Shown: positions 24,691 to 32,992 of the stretch, piece after piece
How the letters are laid out: each line of letters opens with the position of its first letter
Position numbering within the stretch: position 1 is the first letter of the stretch
Source of the DNA: Pseudomonadota bacterium
Lineage (GTDB): Bacteria > Myxococcota > Myxococcia > Myxococcales > Myxococcaceae
Direction: 5' to 3'
Assembly (NCBI GenBank): GCA_023423535.1
Contig: JAFAFL010000109.1
Span: 124,001-188,000, forward strand
Length of the DNA stretch: 64,000 bases
Notes under the pieces: model-generated
What the model saw: the letters and a program-made list of their open reading frames with translations, nothing else
Told to the model about the DNA's origin: nothing
Database searches by the model: none
Made by a program: the position numbers and the translations under genes

Positions 24691-26241
24691 ATGAAGAGCG
24701 AGAAGCGGGTGGCAGTGGTGGGCAGCGGGTTCGGCGGGCTGAGCGCGGCGATCCGGCTGCAGGCGCTGGGCGTGAGGACCGTGCTCTTCGAGGGCCGCGA
24801 CAAGCCGGGCGGGCGCGCCTACGTGTACGAGGACGAGGGCCACATCTTCGACGCCGGGCCCACGGTGATCACCGCGCCCGAGTGCATCGAAGAGGTCTTC
24901 GCCGCGGCGGACCGGCGCATGGACGACTACGTGCAGATGCTCCCGGTCGATCCCTTCTACCGGCTGCGCTGGAGCGACGGCGACACGTTCGACTACGTCG
25001 GCGACCAGCGGCTGGAGGACGCGATCGCGAAGCGGAGCCCGCGCGATCTGGAGGGCTACCGCGCGTTCCTGCAGTACTCGCGGCAGGTGTACGAGAAGGG
25101 CTACGACGAGCTCGGCGCGGCGCCCTTCCTGCGCTTCGCGGACATGATGCGGGTGGCGCCGGATCTGCTGCGGCTGCGCGCGGATCGCAGCGTGTACTCG
25201 ACGGTGTCGCGCTTCGTGAAGGACGAGCACCTGCGCCAGGCCTTCTCCTTCCACTCGCTGCTGGTGGGCGGCAACCCGTTCGAGACCTCCGCCATCTACA
25301 CGCTCATCCACTGGCTCGAGCGCCGGTGGGGCGTGTTCTTCCCGAAGGGGGGAACGGGCGCCCTGGTGCGGTCGATGGTGAAGCTCTTCGAGGAACTGGG
25401 CGGGGAGGTGCGGCTGTCGTCGCCGGTGGAGAGCATCCGCGTGGTGACCGACGCGGTGGCGGGCGGCACCGGCGCCGCGCACTGGGTGCGCAGCCGCGGG
25501 CGTGAGGGCGAGGAGCGCTTCGACGCGGTGGTCTCAAACGCGGACATCCACCACACCTACGCGAAGCTCTACGCGCAGAACGGCCACGCGCAGAGCACGG
25601 CGCGGAAGCTCGAGCGCGCGCAGTGGTCGATGTCGCTCTTCGTCCTCTACTTCGGCACCGACCGCACGTACGACGACGTGGCGCACCACACGATCCTCTT
25701 CGGGCCGCGCTACCGCGAGCTGCTGGCTGAGATCTTCCACGGCTCGAAGCTGCCGGAGGACTTCAGCCTCTACCTGCACGCGCCCACCGTGACCGATCCG
25801 TCGATGGGGCCCGCGGGCCGGGGCACGCACTACGTGCTCGCGCCGGTGCCGCACCTGGGCAACGCGAAGATCGACTGGGATCGCATCGCGCCCGAGTACG
25901 CCGACCGGATCCTCGCCTCGATGGAGAACGTGATGCCGGACCTGCGGCGGCACGTGACGGTGAAGCGCTGGTTCACGCCGAACGACTTCCAGAGCGAGCT
26001 CAACGCGTTCCACGGCGCGGCGTTCTCGGTCGCCCCGCTGCTCACCCAGAGCGCGTGGTTCCGGCCGCACAACAAGGACCCACGCATCCCCGGGCTCTAC
26101 ATCGTCGGCGCAGGCACGCATCCGGGCGCGGGCCTGCCGGGGGTCATCAACTCGGCGAAGGGGACGGTCTCGCTGGTGGCGAGGGATCTCCAGCTGGAGG
26201 TCCCGGAGAGCGGCGCGGCCTCCGTGTCGAGGGTCGCTTGA
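24691..26241 (+). CDS. crtI: Phytoene desaturase
   Basis: 516 residues from ATG 24691. CrtI introduces the double bonds that turn phytoene into lycopene, using FAD. The N-terminal motif VAVVGSGFGGLSAAIRL binds FAD; then GRDKPGGRAYVYEDEGHIFD and AGPTVIT; the C-terminal signature is GLYIVGAGTHPGAGLPGVI. FRFADMM/SFHSLLVGGNPFETSAIY (in part, residues ~155-200) is also typical. Only one crtI copy is present, so it must perform all desaturation steps alone, unlike M. xanthus which uses two. crtB starts inside its stop codon. Confidence 0.96.
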   Translation: MKSEKRVAVVGSGFGGLSAAIRLQALGVRTVLFEGRDKPGGRAYVYEDEGHIFDAGPTVITAPECIEEVFAAADRRMDDYVQMLPVDPFYRLRWSDGDTFDYVGDQRLEDAIAKRSPRDLEGYRAFLQYSRQVYEKGYDELGAAPFLRFADMMRVAPDLLRLRADRSVYSTVSRFVKDEHLRQAFSFHSLLVGGNPFETSAIYTLIHWLERRWGVFFPKGGTGALVRSMVKLFEELGGEVRLSSPVESIRVVTDAVAGGTGAAHWVRSRGREGEERFDAVVSNADIHHTYAKLYAQNGHAQSTARKLERAQWSMSLFVLYFGTDRTYDDVAHHTILFGPRYRELLAEIFHGSKLPEDFSLYLHAPTVTDPSMGPAGRGTHYVLAPVPHLGNAKIDWDRIAPEYADRILASMENVMPDLRRHVTVKRWFTPNDFQSELNAFHGAAFSVAPLLTQSAWFRPHNKDPRIPGLYIVGAGTHPGAGLPGVINSAKGTVSLVARDLQLEVPESGAASVSRVA

Positions 26242-27191
26242 GCAGCGCGCTCGCGGTCACGACGCCTCGGGGCGGTGGGGGCGTGGACGCTGTCCAGCTT
26301 GCCTTCGAGACGATCGCGCACCACTCGAAGAGCTTCGCGCTGGCCTCGAAGCTGCTGCCTCCCGAATGTCGGGCGCCCGCCGCAGTCCTCTACTCCTGGT
26401 GCCGCCGCGTGGACGACGCGGTGGATCTCGCCGCGGACGGTGAGAGCGCGCTCCGTGCGCTGGCGCGTGAACGCGCGGACCTCGATCGCGTGTACGGCGA
26501 CGAGCTTCCGGCGGATCCGATCCTCGCCGCGTTCCAGCAGGTGGTGCGCCGCCACGGCGTGCCGCGCCGCTACGCGGAGGAGCTGCTCGAGGGGATGGAG
26601 ATGGACGTGCGTGGCACCCGCTACGACACGGTGGACACGCTGCTCCTCTACTGCTTCCGCGTGGCCGGAACGGTGGGCCTGATGATGGCGCACCTGATGG
26701 GCGTGTCCGATCGCAAGGCGCTCGCCGCCGCGACGCATCTCGGGATCGGGATGCAGCTGACGAACATCTGCCGCGACGTGCGCGAGGACTGGGAGCGCGG
26801 CCGGCTCTACCTCCCCACCGAGCTGGTGGGGCCGAGGCCGGGTCTGAACGAGGCGCTCTCGGCCGACCGCTGCCGTCATGCGGTGCGCGAGCTGCTCGGG
26901 CTGGCGGATCGCTACTACACCTCGGCGGACGGCGGCTTGCGTGCGCTCTCGTGGCGCTGTGCGCTGGCGGTGCGGACCGCTCGGCTCGTGTACTCGCGGA
27001 TCGGCCAGGTGATCGCGTCGCGTGGATACGACGCACTGGCGGGCCGCGCCTTCGTCCCTGGAATCATGAAGCTGTGGCTCGTCACCCGTGCCGTGGGCGC
27101 GGGCATTCGCGAGCAGTTGAGCGGGCGTCCGCGGTTCGTGCCGGTGCCCCTACCCGTGGTGGAGAACAACGATGACCTCATACGCCTTTGA
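26238..27191 (+). CDS. crtB: Phytoene synthase
   Basis: 317 residues from TTG 26238, overlapping the crtI TGA and 5 bases after GAGG; GTG 26283 is an alternative. It joins two geranylgeranyl diphosphates to phytoene. Motifs: HSKSFALASKLLP, the first Asp-rich site WCRRVDDAVD, and the second TNICRDVREDWERGRLYLP. The substrate-supplying crtE is absent from the window. The downstream membrane-protein gene starts 20 bases before this gene ends, suggesting translational coupling. Confidence 0.96.
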   Translation: MSSALAVTTPRGGGGVDAVQLAFETIAHHSKSFALASKLLPPECRAPAAVLYSWCRRVDDAVDLAADGESALRALARERADLDRVYGDELPADPILAAFQQVVRRHGVPRRYAEELLEGMEMDVRGTRYDTVDTLLLYCFRVAGTVGLMMAHLMGVSDRKALAAATHLGIGMQLTNICRDVREDWERGRLYLPTELVGPRPGLNEALSADRCRHAVRELLGLADRYYTSADGGLRALSWRCALAVRTARLVYSRIGQVIASRGYDALAGRAFVPGIMKLWLVTRAVGAGIREQLSGRPRFVPVPLPVVENNDDLIRL

Positions 27192-27756
27192 ACTCCGCCG
27201 CTACGTCGGGCGCATCGACCAGTTCGACCGCCGCGACTGGCTCGTGTACATCGCGTGGGTCGGCCTGATGGTGGGGCTCACCCTGTCCACGCTCGGGGCC
27301 GTGTGGTTCGTGCACCGCGTGGAAGCGCCCGCGCCCGCGAACACCTGGCTCATCCCCATCGGCGCGTTCATCTTCACCGTGGCGATCGCGGTGGACACGA
27401 TCGGGCACCGCACCATCTACAAAGAGGCCATCGCGCGCGCGGAGGGGCTGGTGCACGGCATCACCATCTTCTGCGGCATCGGCTCCTGCGTGCTGCTCTG
27501 CGCCGCGTTCGAAGCGCGGGCGCTCTTCTTCATCCCCGCCACCGTGCTGACGATCCTCTCGTTCGTGTACAGCCTCGTGGACGAGGTCTTTCACTGGCAC
27601 CGGTACTGGACCCAGAACTCCGATCCGGTGGAGATGTGGGCGCACCTGGGGATCCTCATCGGCCACGGCACGATGATGGGCGCCTGGTGGCTGTGGGCCT
27701 GGGAGGGTTATCCGGGCGTGGCCGAGGCGCTGGCTGTGCTCTCATCCGGAGGGTGA
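27172..27756 (+). CDS. His-rich polytopic membrane protein in the carotenoid operon
   Basis: 194 residues, about five transmembrane helices (~24-46, 60-78, 96-112, 117-136, 157-176). Seven histidines and several acids sit at membrane edges: H48, D75-x3-H79, H95, D137-E138-x2-H141-x-H143, E154-x3-H158-x6-H165. That array could bind a di-iron or similar centre, as in membrane hydroxylases and desaturases, though the CrtZ HxxxxH/HxxHH pattern is not present. It overlaps crtB by 20 bases and the GH1 gene by 1, so it is clearly part of the carotenoid operon. I do not recognise the family. A role in hydroxylating beta-carotene before glycosylation is a guess from context. Confidence 0.7.
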   Translation: MTSYAFELRRYVGRIDQFDRRDWLVYIAWVGLMVGLTLSTLGAVWFVHRVEAPAPANTWLIPIGAFIFTVAIAVDTIGHRTIYKEAIARAEGLVHGITIFCGIGSCVLLCAAFEARALFFIPATVLTILSFVYSLVDEVFHWHRYWTQNSDPVEMWAHLGILIGHGTMMGAWWLWAWEGYPGVAEALAVLSSGG

Positions 27757-29075
27757 TGAGCCCCTCCTCGCGCCCGTTCCCGACAGGCTTCACCTTCGGC
27801 GTCGCCACCGCGGCGTACCAGGTGGAGGGCGGCATCGAGAACGACTGGTCCGAGTGGGAGCGCGCGGGGAGGCTGAAGGATCCGGACGCGCGCTGCGGCC
27901 GAGCGGTGGATCACTGGAACCCCGCTCGCTACGAGGAGGACCTGCGGCTCGCGAAGGAGGTCGGCGCCACCGCGTTCCGCATCTCGCTGGAGTGGGCGCG
28001 GATCGAGCCGCAGTCGGGGAGGGTGGATGGCGCTGCCGTCGAGGCCTACCGCGAGCGCCTTCTGCGCATGAAGGCTTCGGGGTTGCTGCCCGTGGTCACG
28101 CTGCACCACTTCACGCACCCGTCGTGGTTTCACCGCGCATCGCCCTGGCACCTGCCGGAGTCGGTGGAAGCGTTCCGTCGCTACGCGCGCGTGTGTGCGC
28201 GGATCCTCGAGGGGCTCGGAGGTGAGGGCGACGACCGGCTGATGGTCATCCCCTTCAACGAGCCGATGGTCCTGCTGCTCGGTGGATACCTGCAGGGCGT
28301 GTTGCCGCCGGGGATCGCGGACGGGCCGAAGACCGCCGCCGCGCTGGTGAACCTGCTCCGGTCACACGCCGTGGCGCGTGAAGAGATCCTTCAGCGGGTG
28401 CCCCACGCGCTCTTCGGGACCTCGCAGAACGTGCTCGCCTTCGCGCCGGACCGTCCGTGGCATCCGCTGGATCGGGTGCTGCACCGGCTCGGTCACGAGG
28501 CCTACAACCACGCGTCGTTGCGCGCGCTGCGGACGGGCGAGCTGCGGCTGTTCATGCCCGGCGTGGCCACCGTGCGAACGCGCATCGACGAGATCGACAG
28601 CTCACGCGGCGCGATCGACTTCGTCGGCCTCAACTACTACTCGCGCGCGCACCTCCGCTTCCTGCCGAGGCCGCCGTTCCTCGACTTCCGCTTCAAGGAC
28701 CGCAGTGGCCTCGGGCTGACGGACATCGGCTGGGAGGAGTACCCGCGGGGGCTCACCGAGCTGCTGCTCGAGTCGCAGCGCCTCTACGGGTTGCCGATCT
28801 GGATCACCGAGAACGGGCTCGACGATCGCTCCGGTGCGCGCAGGCCGCACTATCTGTACCGGCACTGGAGCGCGCTGCTCGACGCGGTGGAGAGGGGCGC
28901 GGACGTGCGGGGCTACCTGCACTGGTCCCTCATCGACAACTTCGAGTGGCTCGAGGGCTGGGGTCCACGCTTCGGGCTCTACCGCGTGGACTTCGCATCC
29001 CTCGAGCGCACGCCGACCGAGGCCTGCAGCTACTTCCGTCGGGTGGCGACGACGGGACGGCTCACCGCGCCGTGA
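27756..29075 (+). CDS. Glycoside hydrolase family 1 (beta-glucosidase-like)
   Basis: 439 residues from ATG 27756, which shares its A with the preceding TGA. The GH1 barrel shows the N-terminal FTFGVATAAYQVEGG, acid/base Glu in PFNEPM (TFNEP in most members), LNYYSRAH, nucleophile Glu in WITENGLDDRS, and HWSLIDNFEWLEGW near the end. Length fits the family. GH1 enzymes hydrolyse beta-glucosides or transfer sugars. Its position at the end of a carotenoid operon that has a glycosyltransferase suggests trimming or transglycosylation of carotenoid glycosides, but a general beta-glucosidase is possible. No signal peptide, so cytoplasmic. Confidence 0.93.
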   Translation: MSPSSRPFPTGFTFGVATAAYQVEGGIENDWSEWERAGRLKDPDARCGRAVDHWNPARYEEDLRLAKEVGATAFRISLEWARIEPQSGRVDGAAVEAYRERLLRMKASGLLPVVTLHHFTHPSWFHRASPWHLPESVEAFRRYARVCARILEGLGGEGDDRLMVIPFNEPMVLLLGGYLQGVLPPGIADGPKTAAALVNLLRSHAVAREEILQRVPHALFGTSQNVLAFAPDRPWHPLDRVLHRLGHEAYNHASLRALRTGELRLFMPGVATVRTRIDEIDSSRGAIDFVGLNYYSRAHLRFLPRPPFLDFRFKDRSGLGLTDIGWEEYPRGLTELLLESQRLYGLPIWITENGLDDRSGARRPHYLYRHWSALLDAVERGADVRGYLHWSLIDNFEWLEGWGPRFGLYRVDFASLERTPTEACSYFRRVATTGRLTAP

Positions 29076-29097
29076 GGCGGGACGTGGGACGCGCCCG

Positions 29098-29310
29098 TCA
29101 GAGCACCGTCTGCTGCCGCAGGTCGCGCACCACGCCCACCACGTAGAGCACGATCGCCACCGTCAGCAGCAGCGACCCCAGCATGAAGAGGCCCACCGCG
29201 AGGCCGCTGATCGTGAGGAGGATGGGGATGAGCAGCAGCATCCCGACGATCGCGAGCAGCACCGCGATCCGGATGAGACCGTTGACGCCTCGAACGGGCG
29301 TGGGGCTCAT
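29098..29310 (-). CDS. Small two-helix membrane protein coupled to the NapC-like gene
   Basis: 70 residues from ATG 29310, in an ATGA overlap with the stop of the tetraheme cytochrome gene. Two transmembrane helices (IRIAVLLAIVGMLLLIPILL and GLAVGLFMLGSLLLTVAIVL) and a short charged tail (RDLRQQTVL). No cofactor motif is visible. Its coupling suggests a small accessory subunit, perhaps stabilising the quinol-oxidising cytochrome. It converges with the GH1 gene, with 22 bases between stops. Confidence 0.65.
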   Translation of the reverse strand: MSPTPVRGVNGLIRIAVLLAIVGMLLLIPILLTISGLAVGLFMLGSLLLTVAIVLYVVGVVRDLRQQTVL

Positions 29311-29996
29311 GGCGTGACCTCCTTCGTCGTCGAAGCCTGCATCCCCGAGCGCGTCTGGCGCGGCGGATGCGGGAGCGCGTGACAGGTGTAGCAGGCCATC
29401 TCGTCTCCCCTCAGTTGCTCGCTCAGCGCGCGGTGGCTGGGCACGCTCTGGAACCCCGGCGAGGGCCCGTGGCAGGCGACGCAGTTCGCGTTCGGATACG
29501 AGCCCTTGAAGGTGATGGGCTCCTTCCAGCTGCGCGTGACGTAGAGCAGCCAGTGCCGGAAGCCGTCGCGCTTCGACTCGGCGGTGCCGAAGATCCCGTA
29601 GCCGGTGTGACAGGCGTAGCACTGCTTCGCGGGGATGGCGCCGGTGCGGAAGTGGCGCGCGGCGAGGGACGCGCTCTGCGGGTCGTGCATGTCGTCCACG
29701 AAGACGTTCATCACGTGGCAGGAGTTGCAGGCCTCCACCGTCTTCATCTCCTCGAACATGCTGACGGTGGAGCCCATCAGAGCGAACGCAGGAAGCACGA
29801 GCAGTCCGCCGAGGAGCAGGAAGCGGTACGTCGTCCGCGCGAGCCGGTTGCGGAAGACGAACTCCACGGCGAAGAGCAGCAACACGCCGGCGATGATCGC
29901 CGCCAGCGCGAGGCCGGACATCGTTCCGCCGACGGTGGCGCCGTGCGGAGGCTCGGGCGCGGTGGCCTGCGCGAAGAGGATGATCGCGGCGCTCAT
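29307..29996 (-). CDS. NapC/NrfH-type tetraheme cytochrome c
   Basis: 229 residues from ATG 29996, which overlaps the stop of the molybdoenzyme gene (ATGA). Two hydrophobic helices at ~26-48 and ~58-78 anchor the protein; the second leads straight into the haem domain. Four CxxCH sites follow: CNSCH, CYACH, CVACH and CYTCH. NapC/NrfH proteins take electrons from menaquinol or ubiquinol and hand them to periplasmic reductases, here almost certainly the NapA-like enzyme. The haem 1 region EACNSCHVMN supplies a possible distal Met ligand. Usual NapC has one helix; the extra N-terminal one is a variation. Confidence 0.9.
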   Translation of the reverse strand: MSAAIILFAQATAPEPPHGATVGGTMSGLALAAIIAGVLLLFAVEFVFRNRLARTTYRFLLLGGLLVLPAFALMGSTVSMFEEMKTVEACNSCHVMNVFVDDMHDPQSASLAARHFRTGAIPAKQCYACHTGYGIFGTAESKRDGFRHWLLYVTRSWKEPITFKGSYPNANCVACHGPSPGFQSVPSHRALSEQLRGDEMACYTCHALPHPPRQTRSGMQASTTKEVTP

Positions 29997-32347
29997 TGCG
30001 GACGCTCCTTCTCCACCGGCCCCTGCGGCACCGGATCCTTCAGCTGTCCGGGCTGCGATGTCGTCCCGCCCTCGCCGGGCGCACCCGGTGGCGCGCTCCC
30101 CGGCACGCGCACGTTCACCGCGCAGAGCTTGAACTCGGGCTGGAAGGAGATGGGGTCCACCGCGTCGATGGTCGTCGTGTTCACCAGCCGGTTGATGGAG
30201 TGGAACGTGGCGAAGACGAGGCCGGGGCGGACGTTGTCGGTGAGCACCGCGTTGAGCTGCACCGTGCCGCGCCGCGAGACGAGCTCCACCGGATCCCCCG
30301 CCTTCACGCGCAGCCGCTTCGCGTCCGCCGGGTGCAGCTCCACGTAGTCGGTGGGGATGGTGCGCGTCTGCGGGAGCCGGCCGGTGATGGTGGAGGTGTG
30401 CCAGTGCTCGAGCCTGCGGCCGGTGGTGAGGATGAACGGGTACTCCGGATCCGGCGCCTCGAAGAACGGGCCCTGCGCGCTGAGGTACACGAGCGCCCTG
30501 CCGTCCGGCCGCGCGTAGAAGTTCATCCGGCCGGTGCCCTTCGCCAGCGGGTCCTGTCCCGGCACGTAGCGGTGGCAGGTGCCCGGATGACTCTCGGTGG
30601 GGCAGGGCCAGACGATGCCGGGCTCGGCCTCGAGGCGCTCGTAGGTCATCCCGCTGAAGTCGTACTTGCTGCCCTTCGACATCACGCGCCACTCGTCCCA
30701 GACGTCGCGCGGGGTGCGCGCCTTGAACAGCTCGCCGTGCCCGAGCCGGTCCGCCATCGCGATGAGGATGTCGAGATCGCTCCGCGCCTCAGCCGGCGGA
30801 TCGACGAGCTTCTTCACCAGGTGGTAGCGCCGCTCCGAGTTCGAGAACACGCCCTCCTTTTCCGACCACATCGCGGCGGGGAAGAACACGTCCGCGAGCT
30901 GCGCGGTGTGCGTGGGGAAGATCGCGTCCGCCACCACGAGGAAGCACTTCTCCATCCCCGGCCGGAACTTGTCCGCGTTGGGCATCGAGTGCGCGGGATT
31001 GGTGGTGGTGATGTAGCAGGCCTTCACCTCGCCGCTGTTCATCGCCTCGAAGAGCGCGACCGCGTGGCGGCCGACGCGCGGCGAGATCCTTCCCTCCGGC
31101 ACGCCCCACAGCTTCTCCATCTCCGCGCGGTGCTTGGGGTTCGCCACCTGCCTCGAGAGCGGGAGCGTGTGCGAGAGCGCGCCGGTGTCCCGCACGCCGC
31201 CGCCCGCGTTGGGCTGGCCGGTGAGCGAGAACGGCCCCGTTCCCTGCCGGCCGATCTGTCCGGTGATGAGGTGGAGCGCCATCATCATCCGGTTCGCGCC
31301 GGTGCCGTTCGTCTGCTGGTTGAGCCCCATGGTCCAGAAGCTCATCGCCGCGTCCGCGGAGCCGAAGAACTGCGCCGCCTCGCGGATCTCCGCTGCGCCG
31401 AGCCCGCACAGCTCCGCCACCTTCTCCGGCGCGTAGGCCTCGAGGAACTTCACGAAGTCGTCGTACGTGAGCGGCGGCGAGTCCGGCGGGCCGTTCCGGA
31501 AGGAGAGGTACTCGTCGATGAAGGGACGGTCCACGAGCCCGGTGCGGATGAGCTCGTGGCACATGGCGTTGAGCAGCGCGACGTCGGTGCCGGGCCGGAG
31601 CTGCAGATGCTGATCGCTCTCGCGCGTGGTCGCCGTGCGACGCGGATCCACGGTGATGATCCGCGTCTGGGGATGGGTGCGCTTGCGGTCGCGGATGAGC
31701 TCCCACACCACCGGGTGGCACTCGGCCATGTTCGCGCCGATGACGAAGAACAGCGTCGCGTGATCGATGTCCGCGTAGCAGCCCATCGGCTCGTCGGCGC
31801 CGAAGACGCTGGTGTAGCCCGCGGCCGCCGAGGCCATGCACAGGCGCGGGTTGCCATCCACGTTGTTCGTTCCGATGCCCGCCTTGAAGAGCTTGTTCGC
31901 GACGTAGCTCTCCTGCGTGAAGAGCTGCCCCGAGCCGTAGTAGGCGACCGCGTCCGGACCTCCCGCGGCGATGGCCTCCTTGAAGCCGTTCGCCGCCGCG
32001 TCGAGCGCCTCGTCCCAGCTCGCCTTCACCAGCCGCCCGTTGTTGCGGATCATCGGGTGCTGCGCGCGGTCGGAGACGTAGAGGATGTCGCGGTTGAGCA
32101 GGCCCTTGATGCACAGGCGCCCGCGGTTCCATCCGGCCTGGTGTCCCTCCACCGTGACCACGCGGCCCTTGTTCAGGCCCACCATCGTCTCGCAGCCGGA
32201 GCCGCAGAAGCGGCAGACGCTCTTGTGCCAGGACTCGACCGGCAGCACCTCCTTCCGCGTCCAGAGGGGAAGATCGCAGCCGGCCGAGCCGACCGCCGCC
32301 GCCGAGCCGAACAGCCCCATCAGCTCCCGTCGCGTCAGACGTGTCAT
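29993..32347 (-). CDS. napA: Periplasmic nitrate reductase-like molybdopterin oxidoreductase
   Basis: 784 residues from ATG 32347, which opens a twin-arginine signal (TRLTRRELMGLFG). A Cys at residue 24 (SAGC) might be lipidated. One [4Fe-4S] site: C45-x2-C48-x3-C52-x26-C79. The Mo-ligating Cys is in DGNPRLCMASAAAGY (C170), as in NapA; also NapA-like are SLTGQPNAGGGVRDTG, THTAQLADVFFPAAMW and TGRRLEHWHTSTITGR. It should reduce nitrate (or a related oxyanion) in the periplasm with electrons from the downstream tetraheme protein. No napB, napD or napF is present. An assimilatory or selenate/other-substrate role cannot be excluded. Confidence 0.87.
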   Translation of the reverse strand: MTRLTRRELMGLFGSAAAVGSAGCDLPLWTRKEVLPVESWHKSVCRFCGSGCETMVGLNKGRVVTVEGHQAGWNRGRLCIKGLLNRDILYVSDRAQHPMIRNNGRLVKASWDEALDAAANGFKEAIAAGGPDAVAYYGSGQLFTQESYVANKLFKAGIGTNNVDGNPRLCMASAAAGYTSVFGADEPMGCYADIDHATLFFVIGANMAECHPVVWELIRDRKRTHPQTRIITVDPRRTATTRESDQHLQLRPGTDVALLNAMCHELIRTGLVDRPFIDEYLSFRNGPPDSPPLTYDDFVKFLEAYAPEKVAELCGLGAAEIREAAQFFGSADAAMSFWTMGLNQQTNGTGANRMMMALHLITGQIGRQGTGPFSLTGQPNAGGGVRDTGALSHTLPLSRQVANPKHRAEMEKLWGVPEGRISPRVGRHAVALFEAMNSGEVKACYITTTNPAHSMPNADKFRPGMEKCFLVVADAIFPTHTAQLADVFFPAAMWSEKEGVFSNSERRYHLVKKLVDPPAEARSDLDILIAMADRLGHGELFKARTPRDVWDEWRVMSKGSKYDFSGMTYERLEAEPGIVWPCPTESHPGTCHRYVPGQDPLAKGTGRMNFYARPDGRALVYLSAQGPFFEAPDPEYPFILTTGRRLEHWHTSTITGRLPQTRTIPTDYVELHPADAKRLRVKAGDPVELVSRRGTVQLNAVLTDNVRPGLVFATFHSINRLVNTTTIDAVDPISFQPEFKLCAVNVRVPGSAPPGAPGEGGTTSQPGQLKDPVPQGPVEKERPQ

Positions 32348-32518
32348 GGGCTGCAGCGCAGCATCGACCGGGAGCGGGTGCACCGACGCTGTGCGCCTTG
32401 CGTTCACTGCTGTGCAGGCCCACCTTGCGCGCCTTCGGCCGTGCGAACAGCAACCAGCCGACACCGCGGATGTCGGGCAGCGGAACGTCAACCCGGCCGG
32501 GTGGCGGGCTGCGGATTG

Positions 32519-32953
32519 GCGCCGCGAACGATTCCCCCGTGCGCCTGCCCGAAGCGGAGTACGCGGACCGGCTCTTCTCGCATCTCGGCTGGCACGGCAT
32601 CGCCAACGTGGAGTTCCGCCAGGATCTGCGCGACGGACGTTGGTACTTCATGGAGATCAAACCCGCGCGTGCCCTCGAGCATCGGGATCCAGAAGGCGGC
32701 CGGCGTGGACGTGGCCGCGATCTGGGCGGACGTCTGCGTGGGCGACGGGTGGATGCACGACGGACGTCAGGCGTACCGGCTCGGCCAGTCGTATTCGTGG
32801 GCGGTTCCCACGCTGGCCGGAGCGCTGCGGCAGCCGTGGCTCCTCCCGAAGGCGCTGCTCTCCATCGCGCGTTCGTCCGACCTGTCGGAGCTCGAGGCGC
32901 GGGTTGCGGTGAAGGCGTTGCGCGTGGCGGCCCGGCAGGCGATCAACTCCTGA
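32519..32953 (+). pseudogene. Frameshifted, 5'-truncated ATP-grasp ligase remnant
   Basis: The 645-base stretch between the napA-like start and the aldo/keto reductase contains no intact gene. In one frame 32535-32664 reads SPVRLPEAEYADRLFSHLGW, then IANVEFRQDLRDGRWYFMEI, a clear match to the metal- and ATP-binding end of ATP-grasp carboxylate-amine ligases (usually VEF-x-DPRDGR-x-YLMEINPR). After MEIKP the match continues one base out of phase: RVPSSIGIQKAAGVDVAAIW to the TGA at 32951-32953. One extra base near 32666 explains the shift. The ATP-grasp N-terminal two-thirds is missing. The part 32348-32518 holds the napA-like promoter region and nothing else I can support. Confidence 0.6.
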
Positions 32954-32992
32954 GCTCTCGCGCGGGCAGGCTGTAGGGTGCGCGCCAACGCC

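Noticed and set aside
27172..27756. The His-rich membrane protein as a CrtZ or CarF homologue.
   Set aside because: The HxxxxH and HxxHH boxes of CrtZ and the His pattern of CarF/TMEM189 are not present, so it was left as an unknown rather than named.
32348..32518. Start of the ATP-grasp gene or another small gene upstream of the remnant.
   Set aside because: No frame in this stretch resembles the missing ATP-grasp parts, and no start with ribosome site leads into it.
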